Below are positions 1 to 6,313 of a stretch of 19,806 bases of DNA, piece after piece. Every line of letters starts with the position of its first letter. The first letter of the stretch is position 1. The DNA lies in assembly GCA_017620115.1 (NCBI GenBank), contig JAFZRB010000086.1, forward strand, positions 1 to 19,806. The letters run 5' to 3'. The notes beneath the pieces were generated by a model that worked only from the letters and a program-made list of their open reading frames with translations, had not been told where the DNA came from and made no database searches. Origin of the DNA: Clostridia bacterium. Lineage in GTDB: Bacteria > Bacillota > Clostridia > Christensenellales > Aristaeellaceae. The position numbers and the translations under genes are program-made.

Positions 1-206
1 ACGGCCAGCTCGATGTCCCGGCAGCCGCAGCCGCCTTCTATGCCGACCCAATAAAAGCTCCGGCATGCGCCGCAGGGCAGAGCGCGCACGCGCAGCTGCA
101 TCACCACGCCGCCCTCGCAGCGCTGAAGCCGCAGCTGCCCGCACGCCTGACAAAAGCGCGGAGCGCCCTTCAGCAGCGCCTGCACGCATGAATCAAAGCC
201 AAACAT
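1..206 (-). CDS. Cys-rich zinc-ribbon-like protein, N-terminal part (cut by left window edge)
   Basis: The frame is open from an ATG at 206 to the left edge, giving 68 complete residues and no stop. The visible part starts MFGFDSCVQALLKGAP and has two CxxC pairs, C19-x2-C22 and C45-x2-C48. That spacing fits a four-Cys zinc ribbon. Further Cys lie at C7, C30, C60 and C62. The start is supported by an SD (GGGAGGTG on the minus strand, complement of 214-221) seven bases before the ATG. I do not recognise the family. The SD lies inside a strong hairpin (214-254), so translation may be regulated. No signal peptide or membrane segment is visible in this part. The zinc-binding role is inferred from Cys spacing only. 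Confidence 0.7.
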   Translation of the reverse strand, partial: MFGFDSCVQALLKGAPRFCQACGQLRLQRCEGGVVMQLRVRALPCGACRSFYWVGIEGGCGCRDIELA

Positions 207-213
207 ACGGATT

Positions 214-254
214 CACCTCCCGTTTCCATGTTATTCCATGGAAGGCGGGAGGTG
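214..254 (-). promoter_or_regulatory. SD-sequestering hairpin before the Cys-rich gene
   Basis: Positions 214-222 pair perfectly with 246-254 (9 bp). Positions 224-230 pair perfectly with 237-243 (7 bp), leaving a small 1x2 internal loop and a six-base terminal loop. In the minus-strand RNA the 3' arm contains GGGAGGTG, the SD of the gene starting at 206. Folding would therefore block ribosome binding. There is no U-tract after the stem, so it does not look like a terminator. A regulatory role is inferred from position and complementarity. Confidence 0.6.
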
Positions 255-260
255 TGACGG

Positions 261-294
261 AAAAAGGGCGGGAGTCCGGCGAGCCGGGCTCCCG
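261..294 (-). terminator. Rho-independent terminator of the E2-like gene
   Basis: A stem of CGGGAG, a T/G position and CCGGC pairs across a 2-base loop with GCCGG and CTCCCG (269-294). On the minus strand it is followed by a run of five T (complement of 261-265). It lies about 34 bases after the stop codon of the E2-like gene ending at 328. Confidence 0.8.
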
Positions 295-327
295 TATTAT
301 GATGCGGCGCCGGCCGACGGGATGCGC

Positions 328-1221
328 TCAGGCTTTGGGCTGTGGAACCGGCGGCGCGGGAATCATGTCGATCTCGGTTTTCACGTGTTCCGGCCGCTTT
401 TCCAGCAGCTCGGGCTCGTTCAGGTAGCGCACGGTCGTGCTGAACATGCGCCCGAACACGGCGCCCTCGGCGATGCGCTCGTCGATGACCACGCCCACCG
501 GCATGACGCGCTTGGCGCGGCAGGTGCCGTCGTTGTTGCGAACCAGCTTCTGCTCCGGGCGGCCCATCGTGACGAATATGCTGTTGGTGCCGAAATCATA
601 GATGTGGTGATACACATAGCTCATGCCGATGGAGGCCATGTTGCTCACCCAGAGGCTGGTGTGGAACGGGCTGGCCTCGTGGATGAAGCGGGGCATCAGG
701 CCGTGATTGTCCAGAAAACGCGCCAGCATGACCACAAAATTGGGCAGCCCCGGCACCTTCAGCAGGAAACTCGCCAGGGTATCCGTCTTGTTGGAGGGCT
801 GCGGCAGGCGCGCTTCCTCGATGGCCGCGTTGATGCGGCTGCTCACGTCGAAGATGGTGTCGTCCAGATTGAACTGCACCTTGCAGATCGATTCCTCCAG
901 CTTTTCGTCGGACATCGACTTGAGCGCCGCGAACGACACGCAGAAGTGGTTGCGCGCGTACAGCCTGCGGTTGACGATGAAACGGTTCATCTCCGGGATC
1001 TCGCCGATCATGCGCAGGTAGGCGGCGATGAGCATGTCCATGTAGGAGATCTCATGGCCTTCGCGGCGTTTATCCCTGATATAGCGCGTCATTCCGTCGA
1101 AGTCAAGCTCCTGTTTCGCCTGTACCATCGCGTCGTAGCGGCGCGGCATGATAAACGGCGTAAACTGCACGATGGGATCGCTTCCCTTCACGCGCGCGCC
1201 ATCCGGCCGTTTTCCAAACAT
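328..1221 (-). CDS. Orphan 2-oxo acid dehydrogenase E2-type acyltransferase-like protein, catalytic motif altered
   Basis: This 297-aa protein resembles the catalytic (CAT-like) domain of the dihydrolipoamide acyltransferase E2 family. It is a single-domain form without the lipoyl and peripheral-subunit-binding domains of true E2 proteins. The family core appears as a helix-rich N-terminus (about 25-75), an ARNHFCVSFAAL strand region (89-100) and a C-terminal VGVVIDERIAEG segment (242-253). In active E2 and CAT enzymes that last segment reads DHRxxDG. Here it is D247-E248-R249-x-x-E252-G253, so the general-base His is replaced by Glu. The ATG at 1221 has an AAGGAA SD seven bases upstream. The gene has its own promoter (1287-1316) and terminator (261-294). 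No E1 or E3 gene is nearby. The family call is fairly sure; CoA acyltransferase activity is doubtful and the role is unknown. Confidence 0.75.
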   Translation of the reverse strand: MFGKRPDGARVKGSDPIVQFTPFIMPRRYDAMVQAKQELDFDGMTRYIRDKRREGHEISYMDMLIAAYLRMIGEIPEMNRFIVNRRLYARNHFCVSFAALKSMSDEKLEESICKVQFNLDDTIFDVSSRINAAIEEARLPQPSNKTDTLASFLLKVPGLPNFVVMLARFLDNHGLMPRFIHEASPFHTSLWVSNMASIGMSYVYHHIYDFGTNSIFVTMGRPEQKLVRNNDGTCRAKRVMPVGVVIDERIAEGAVFGRMFSTTVRYLNEPELLEKRPEHVKTEIDMIPAPPVPQPKA

Positions 1222-1286
1222 AGTATCATTCCTTCTTATCCTGAAGTATTGTGCGCTGCCATTATTCTCCGTTCGAGCTTTGTATT

Positions 1287-1316
1287 ATTAAAACACAATC
1301 CATCGCGCGGTGTCAA
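1287..1316 (-). promoter_or_regulatory. Sigma-A-type promoter of the E2-like gene
   Basis: On the minus strand there is a perfect -35 TTGACA (complement of 1311-1316). An 18-base spacer follows, then -10 TTTAAT (complement of 1287-1292). Transcription would start near 1280, giving a leader of about 60 bases before the ATG at 1221. Confidence 0.75.
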
Positions 1317-1481
1317 GAAAACGGCTGTGTTTTGATAGAATTGTAAACTTTTCATAACGCGCGGCATCTCCGTCGGAACGGGCCGCCCGGACGAAACGGG
1401 AAGATTCTGCCAGAACCTCAGGCCGCCGGCGCTTTGTTTACAGTTTGTTCAAAAGTTATTCAAACCTGCCCGTGCGTTATT

Positions 1482-1490
1482 TGTTATAAT
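1482..1490 (+). promoter_or_regulatory. Extended -10 promoter of the ABC/GldG operon
   Basis: TGTTATAAT is an exact extended -10 (TGnTATAAT). No good -35 is present at the usual distance (1462-1467 reads AAACCT), as is common for extended -10 promoters. The start would be near 1497, leaving a short leader with the AAAGGAGAG SD at 1501-1509 before the ATG at 1519. Confidence 0.7.
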
Positions 1491-1518
1491 ATCCGAAGAG
1501 AAAGGAGAGACCTGCCCA

Positions 1519-2466
1519 ATGATTGAAATACAAAATGTTTCCAAGCGTTACGGCAACAAGCTCGCCGTGGACGACGTCAGCTTCACCATCAACAAGGGTG
1601 AAATTCTCGGCTTCCTGGGCCGCAACGGCGCCGGCAAAAGCACCACGATGAACATCGTCACCGGCTACATCTCCGCCAGCGCCGGCCACGTGCTGCTGGA
1701 CGGCTACGACATCCTCGAGAACCCGCGCGAATTCAAGCGCCGCATCGGCTACCTGCCCGAAATGCCGCCGCTGTACATGGATATGACCGTAGACGAGTAC
1801 CTGCGGTTCGTTTGCTCCATCAAGGACGTCAAAAAGAGCTATGTCAAATCGCATCTGGACGACATCACCGAGCTGATCCGCATCACCGACGTGCGCGGCC
1901 GCCTCATCAAGAACCTGTCGAAGGGCTATAAGCAGCGCGTGGGCATGGCGCAGGCGCTGGTCGGCAACCCGGAGGTCGTCATCATGGACGAGCCCACCGT
2001 GGGCCTCGACCCGAAGCAAATCATCGAGATCAGAAAACTCATCAAGCAGCTGGGCGAGGATCACACCATCGTGCTCTCCAGCCACATCCTGCACGAGGTG
2101 GCCGACGTGTGCGAACGCGTGGTCATCATCAACCAGGGCAAGATCGTGGCCCAGGACACGCTGGACAACCTCACGAAGAACGTATCCGACTCCGCCCGCT
2201 TCCGCCTGCGCGTGGCCGGCCCCGAGCGCGAGGTCTACAAGCTCGTCCGCGAGCTGCCCGGCACCCGCTCCGTGGATGAAATGGGCTGCAAGGAAGCGGA
2301 TTCCTTCGACTTCCTTGTGGAAACCGACCGCAGCGCCGACATCCGCCGTCCCCTGTTCCAGCAGCTGTCGAAGCTGGGCTATCCCATTCTCATGCTCCGC
2401 CCGATGGACATCGAACTGGAGGACATCTTCCTGCAGCTGACAACCGACAAGGGGGAGGAACAGTAA
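1519..2466 (+). CDS. ABC transporter ATP-binding protein (GldA-like)
   Basis: This 315-aa cytoplasmic ATPase should drive the ABC-2 permease encoded next. Walker A is GRNGAGKST (34-42). The Q-loop region reads GYLPEMPPL (77-85), with Glu where Gln is usual, a form I associate with the GldA/ABC-2 subgroup. The signature is LSKGY (133-137), Walker B is VVIMDEP (153-159) with catalytic E158, the D-loop is GLDP (162-165) and the switch His is H189. After the nucleotide-binding domain (about 1-220) comes an extension of about 95 residues, common in ABC-2 drug/lipid-type ATPases. The ATG has AAAGGAG upstream, with a slightly long spacing of about 11 bases. It is the first gene of the four-gene operon and its stop is one base from the next start. 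The substrate cannot be read from the sequence. Confidence 0.92.
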   Translation: MIEIQNVSKRYGNKLAVDDVSFTINKGEILGFLGRNGAGKSTTMNIVTGYISASAGHVLLDGYDILENPREFKRRIGYLPEMPPLYMDMTVDEYLRFVCSIKDVKKSYVKSHLDDITELIRITDVRGRLIKNLSKGYKQRVGMAQALVGNPEVVIMDEPTVGLDPKQIIEIRKLIKQLGEDHTIVLSSHILHEVADVCERVVIINQGKIVAQDTLDNLTKNVSDSARFRLRVAGPEREVYKLVRELPGTRSVDEMGCKEADSFDFLVETDRSADIRRPLFQQLSKLGYPILMLRPMDIELEDIFLQLTTDKGEEQ

Positions 2467-2467
2467 C

Positions 2468-3190
2468 ATGCTTGCAATCTGGAAACGTGAAATCCAAAAC
2501 TATTTCCTGACCTCCATCGGCTATGTCTTCACGGGCATATTCCTGCTGGTAGGCGGCTTTATGTTTTTCCTGAGCAACATCTATTCGTCCTCGGCCAGCC
2601 TGTCCGGCATGCTGGGGAACCTGAACTACCTGTTCATGCTGATCGTGCCCATCCTCACGATGAAGCTTTTGAGCGAAGAGAAGCGCAATAAGTCCGACCA
2701 GCTGCTTCTCACCTCGCCGCGCTCCATCTGGGACATCATCCTGGGCAAGTTCCTCGCGGCCTGCACGGTGGTCGTCATCGCAACCGCCGTGACCCTGTTC
2801 TACGTGGTCATCCTGGCCGTGTACTCCACCAAGACCTATCCCGCGCTGATCGCCACCAACTACCTCGGCTTCCTGCTGCTGGGCTTCAGCTACGTCGCCA
2901 TCGGCGTGCTGATGAGCGCCCTGACGGAGAATCAGGTATCCGCGGCCGTGCTGACCATCGGCGTCAACCTGCTGCTGCAGATTCTCGAAAGCGTCGGCAC
3001 ATCCATCACGATCCCGGGCCTGTCCTTCCTGAACACCGTGATCTCCTGGATGAGCCTCTACAAGCGCTTCAACGACTTTTCCGGCGGCATCCTCAGCTTT
3101 GCAAACGTGATCTATTACCTCTCGTTCTGCGGCGTGATGCTGTTCCTGGCCGTCCGCGTGATCGACAAGAGAAGATGGAGTGAGGGTTGA
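2468..3190 (+). CDS. ABC-2 type permease subunit (GldF-like)
   Basis: A 240-aa polytopic membrane protein of the ABC-2 family, with about six hydrophobic segments. Approximate positions are 15-38, 50-68, 95-118, 128-150, 155-175 and 210-230. The short N-terminal cytoplasmic stretch MLAIWKREIQNYF and the conserved region KLLSEEKRNKSDQLLLTSP (66-84) are typical of GldF/NosY-like permeases. The gene starts one base after the ATPase stop. Its SD (GGGGGAGGA) lies in the 3' end of the ATPase gene, so the two are probably translationally coupled. With one permease gene per operon, the transporter would need a homodimer. It forms the membrane channel for the GldG-like and DUF4340-like partners, by analogy with GldA-GldF-GldG. 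Confidence 0.88.
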   Translation: MLAIWKREIQNYFLTSIGYVFTGIFLLVGGFMFFLSNIYSSSASLSGMLGNLNYLFMLIVPILTMKLLSEEKRNKSDQLLLTSPRSIWDIILGKFLAACTVVVIATAVTLFYVVILAVYSTKTYPALIATNYLGFLLLGFSYVAIGVLMSALTENQVSAAVLTIGVNLLLQILESVGTSITIPGLSFLNTVISWMSLYKRFNDFSGGILSFANVIYYLSFCGVMLFLAVRVIDKRRWSEG

Positions 3191-3195
3191 GCATT

Positions 3196-4668
3196 ATGAG
3201 CATGAAAAATGAGAAGAAGGCCAAGAGCAAGCTGAACAGCCTGCTCGGGCAGCGCAAATTCCGCTTTGGCGCTTACGCCACCATACTGACGATCGTGGTC
3301 ATCATCGTGGTCATCCTGCTGAACGTGGCCCTCGGCGCCATCGAAACCAACTGGGCCCTGACCGTGGACGTGACCGCCCTCAACGCCACCGATTTCGACG
3401 ACGCCACCTATGAGATCCTGAAGGGCGTGAACGACGACGTGCGCGTCTACACCGTATATCAGGACAGCACTTCTTCGTCCGCCCGCGTGCAGGTCGACAG
3501 CGTGCTGGAGAAATACCACGCGCTCAACAACCACGTCACGCTGGGCAACATCGACCCCGTGAAGGAGCCCACGCGCATCAACAAGCTCAGCGGTGATACG
3601 AGCCTCAGCGAAGGCGCCGTGATCGTGACCAACGCCGATGAAAGCCGCATGAAGCTCATCAACCGCAGTGACTATTACAGCCTGCAGAGTTACGGCAACA
3701 ATACGTACACCATCTTCGATCTCGAATCCAAGGTGACGAGCGCGCTGGTGTACGTGACCAGCAGCGAGACGCCCCACGTCTACTTCCTGACCGGCCACGG
3801 CGAGATGGACAGCGCTTCTTATTTCACCATCCTTACCCGGCAGCTGCAGCTGCGCAACTACGATGTGGCGTCCCTCAACCTGCTCACCGACGGCGTAGAG
3901 CTCGTGAGCGGTGACACGGTGGTCGTATCCAATCCCACCCGCGACCTGGATGATTCCGAGTACGAGACGCTGCATAATTGGCTGACCGACGGCGGACGCC
4001 TGCTGGTGGCGCTGGATTACACGGTCAATACCGCCACCCTTCCCAATCTCACCAAGCTGCTGGACTACTACCAGCTGTCCTTTGGCGAGGGCCTGATTTA
4101 TGAGGACGAATCCGCCACCGGCAACTATGTGAGCTACGGCACGTTGTATCTGCGGCCCGATATGGACGCCGAGCACGACATCACCGCCTCTCTGGCCGAA
4201 GCCCGCCAGCTGATGATCCCTCAGGTTCGCCCGATCAACGAGGTGACCATCCCCGAATCCGGCATCCTTTACACGAAGCTTCTGACCACCTCCAACAAGG
4301 CGACCGTGGTCAACGCCGATCAGCAGAGCGCTCCCGGCACGCAGACCATCGCCCTGGCCGCCCTCAAGCGCGACTACAACGATTCCACGAAGGACGTGCG
4401 CATCGTGCTGCTGGGCAGCAATTACCTGATGGCCGACACGCAGCTTCTGTATTCCACCGAAAACCTCAACTTCACCGTCAACGCCTTTGACTGGCTGGTC
4501 AACAGCAACAATACCGTGAGCATCAGCTCCAAGTATGTGGCCGATTCCACGCTGCGCATTCCGGACGCCACCACAGCCTGGGTGCTGGCCGCCATCGTTG
4601 TGGTCGCCATCCCGCTGGTCGTGCTGATCGCCGGCATCGTGGTGTGGATCAAGAGGAGGCGCCTGTGA
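3196..4668 (+). CDS. GldG-family ABC transporter auxiliary protein
   Basis: A 490-aa protein with a short cytoplasmic N-terminus, a membrane anchor (about 25-48), a large extracytoplasmic region and a C-terminal membrane helix ending WIKRRRL. Family-type motifs are visible: VDVTALNATDFDDATYEIL after the first helix, VYFLTGHGEMD in the middle, and LTDGGRLLVALD. These match the GldG_N/ABC-type auxiliary family known from Bacteroidota gliding genes but also widespread in non-gliding bacteria. The start is uncertain. ATG 3196 has GAGGG nine bases upstream, while a TTG at 3187 would overlap the permease stop as TTGA and has GGAG six bases before it. It sits between the permease and the DUF4340-like gene, so it is probably a structural partner of the transporter rather than an enzyme. 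Confidence 0.85.
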   Translation: MSMKNEKKAKSKLNSLLGQRKFRFGAYATILTIVVIIVVILLNVALGAIETNWALTVDVTALNATDFDDATYEILKGVNDDVRVYTVYQDSTSSSARVQVDSVLEKYHALNNHVTLGNIDPVKEPTRINKLSGDTSLSEGAVIVTNADESRMKLINRSDYYSLQSYGNNTYTIFDLESKVTSALVYVTSSETPHVYFLTGHGEMDSASYFTILTRQLQLRNYDVASLNLLTDGVELVSGDTVVVSNPTRDLDDSEYETLHNWLTDGGRLLVALDYTVNTATLPNLTKLLDYYQLSFGEGLIYEDESATGNYVSYGTLYLRPDMDAEHDITASLAEARQLMIPQVRPINEVTIPESGILYTKLLTTSNKATVVNADQQSAPGTQTIALAALKRDYNDSTKDVRIVLLGSNYLMADTQLLYSTENLNFTVNAFDWLVNSNNTVSISSKYVADSTLRIPDATTAWVLAAIVVVAIPLVVLIAGIVVWIKRRRL

Positions 4669-6251
4669 TGGAGCAGAAGGATCTAAAAACCGGCGAGGCC
4701 CCGCTGAAGAAGCTCGCCTCCGCGCAGGATCTGCGCGGCAGCAAGAGCGGCTCCGGCGACGCGGGCAAGGGCGGCAAGCGCAAGCTGTGGCTGCCCCTGC
4801 TCGCCCTGGTCGTGGTGCTGGGCGCGGCGGTCGGCATTTACTTCGCCTCGGAAAGCATCAAGCCCGAGGAACCCGCCCCGACTGAGGCGCCAACCTACAC
4901 CTCCTCCACCGTTAAGCTGATCGAGCATCCGCGCAGCGAGGTCGCTTCCGTCACCGTCAAACTGGCGGACGGGGAAACCTACACCGTCCTGAACCAGAAC
5001 AAGTACAACGAAGACGGTTCCCGCATCGCGCTGGCCGAGGGCGAAAAGGGCTATGCCATCGAGGGCATGGAGGAATTCGACCTGAACCAGAGCACCGCCG
5101 AGACCATCGTCGGCTACGCGGCCAACCTGACCGCCACCAAACTGATCACCGACAGCGCGGAAAACCTGGCCGATTACGGCCTGGACGCCCCGCGCGCCGA
5201 GATCACCATGAACTATCAGGGCGGCAAGAGCGCCACCTGGCTCATCGGCAGCCAGGCCCCGACCAGCACCGGCTCTTACTTCGCCGAAAAGGGCAGCAAA
5301 GCCGTGTTCCTGATTTACTCATCCGCCGTGAACAACCTCACGTCCACGCGCAATGCCCTGCACTATGTGGACATGCCCTGGAGCATCGCCGATACGACGA
5401 CGATCAAAGATCTGCTCATCGAGGCGGAAGGCCGCGAAACCGTCGAACTGGGCTATATTGAAAGCAGCGACGACAACGTGAGCATCTACACGCTGCGCCT
5501 TCTGCAGCCCTTCGTCTACGGCGCTCACATGGATCGTTCCGATGAAATGTTCCAGGGCGTCGCGGGACTCACCATCACCGGTTACGCCGGCGAGCTGAGC
5601 GAGCTGGAAAACACCGGCCTCGAAGACGGCGGCGCGCAGGTGAAGGTGACGATCACCGTGGAAGCGGCCGAGAACGAAAAGGATGTCTATGTGTACCGCC
5701 TCGGCGGCTTTGCTTCCGCCGACCAGCGCTATGTCCAGATCGACGACACAAACGCCGTCTATCTCGTCGACACAGCTACCGTAGCCTTCCTCGACAACGC
5801 CACGCCCGGCTATCTGGTCGACCAGTTCTCCAACCTGGTGTTCATCGACCGCGTCGATTCCCTCGAGATCTCCACCGCGAGCGACAGCTGGACCATCAGC
5901 ATCGAACGCCAGGAGGTCGAAGGCAAGACCAAGGCGCAGGACTACTTCTTCTTCGACGGCGAGCCCGCCGATGAATCCCTGTCGCGCAAGCTCTATCAGG
6001 AGATCATCGGCACCATGAACAGCAAGCTCTCCGACGATTACCACATCGAAGGCGACGTGTACTGCACGGTTCAGTACAACCTCAACGTCAATCCCGGCGT
6101 TATGGTGATTGAGTACATCGATTACAACGACGAGTATCTCGCCGTGCGGCGCGACGGTCTCACGCTCTTCCTCATCAAGAAGGCGAACATCGACAGCATG
6201 CTCACAGCGCTGCAGCAGTTCCGCGAAGGCACTTACGTCCCGGCGTCGTAA
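4668..6251 (+). CDS. DUF4340-like membrane-anchored extracytoplasmic protein
   Basis: A 527-aa protein. A Lys/Gly/Ser-rich cytoplasmic tail (1-38) precedes one membrane helix (about 40-60), a Pro/Thr linker (about 65-80) and a large extracytoplasmic region. Motifs such as LADYGLDAPRAEITM and WLIGSQAPTSTGSYF fit DUF4340, whose genes often follow GldG-like genes. The ATG at 4668 shares its A with the upstream TGA stop and has GAGGAGG eight bases before it. I preferred it to an in-frame GTG at 4644, which has no comparable SD. No catalytic motif is visible. By context it is the fourth component of the ABC/GldG complex. The operon ends at the terminator 6265-6299. Confidence 0.82.
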   Translation: MEQKDLKTGEAPLKKLASAQDLRGSKSGSGDAGKGGKRKLWLPLLALVVVLGAAVGIYFASESIKPEEPAPTEAPTYTSSTVKLIEHPRSEVASVTVKLADGETYTVLNQNKYNEDGSRIALAEGEKGYAIEGMEEFDLNQSTAETIVGYAANLTATKLITDSAENLADYGLDAPRAEITMNYQGGKSATWLIGSQAPTSTGSYFAEKGSKAVFLIYSSAVNNLTSTRNALHYVDMPWSIADTTTIKDLLIEAEGRETVELGYIESSDDNVSIYTLRLLQPFVYGAHMDRSDEMFQGVAGLTITGYAGELSELENTGLEDGGAQVKVTITVEAAENEKDVYVYRLGGFASADQRYVQIDDTNAVYLVDTATVAFLDNATPGYLVDQFSNLVFIDRVDSLEISTASDSWTISIERQEVEGKTKAQDYFFFDGEPADESLSRKLYQEIIGTMNSKLSDDYHIEGDVYCTVQYNLNVNPGVMVIEYIDYNDEYLAVRRDGLTLFLIKKANIDSMLTALQQFREGTYVPAS

Positions 6252-6264
6252 ACAACACACGCGC

Positions 6265-6299
6265 AAAAGGCGGCAGGCTTCAAAGCCCGCCGCCTTTTT
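6265..6299. terminator. Bidirectional rho-independent terminator
   Basis: GGCGGC and GGCTT pair with AAGCC and GCCGCC across a two-base loop, with one A/C mismatch. Four A precede the stem and five T follow it, so it can stop transcription in both directions. It lies between the convergent ends of the DUF4340-like gene (6251) and polC (6314). Confidence 0.88.
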
Positions 6300-6313
6300 A
6301 TGATCCTCCGAGA

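Larger units (their letters stand above)
1222..1518. other. Divergent intergenic region
   Basis: This stretch separates the minus-strand E2-like gene from the plus-strand ABC operon. It holds a minus-strand promoter (1287-1316), a plus-strand extended -10 (1482-1490) and the two leader regions. It is clearly more AT-rich than the flanking genes, especially at 1317-1360 and 1435-1490. I saw no credible small ORF, RNA gene or clear operator palindrome between the two promoters. Confidence 0.6.

Noticed and set aside
1371..1394. Imperfect GC-rich hairpin in the divergent intergenic region
   Set aside because: The stem is only four base pairs with a second four-pair segment across a bulge, there is no T-tract, and it has no clear position relative to either promoter.
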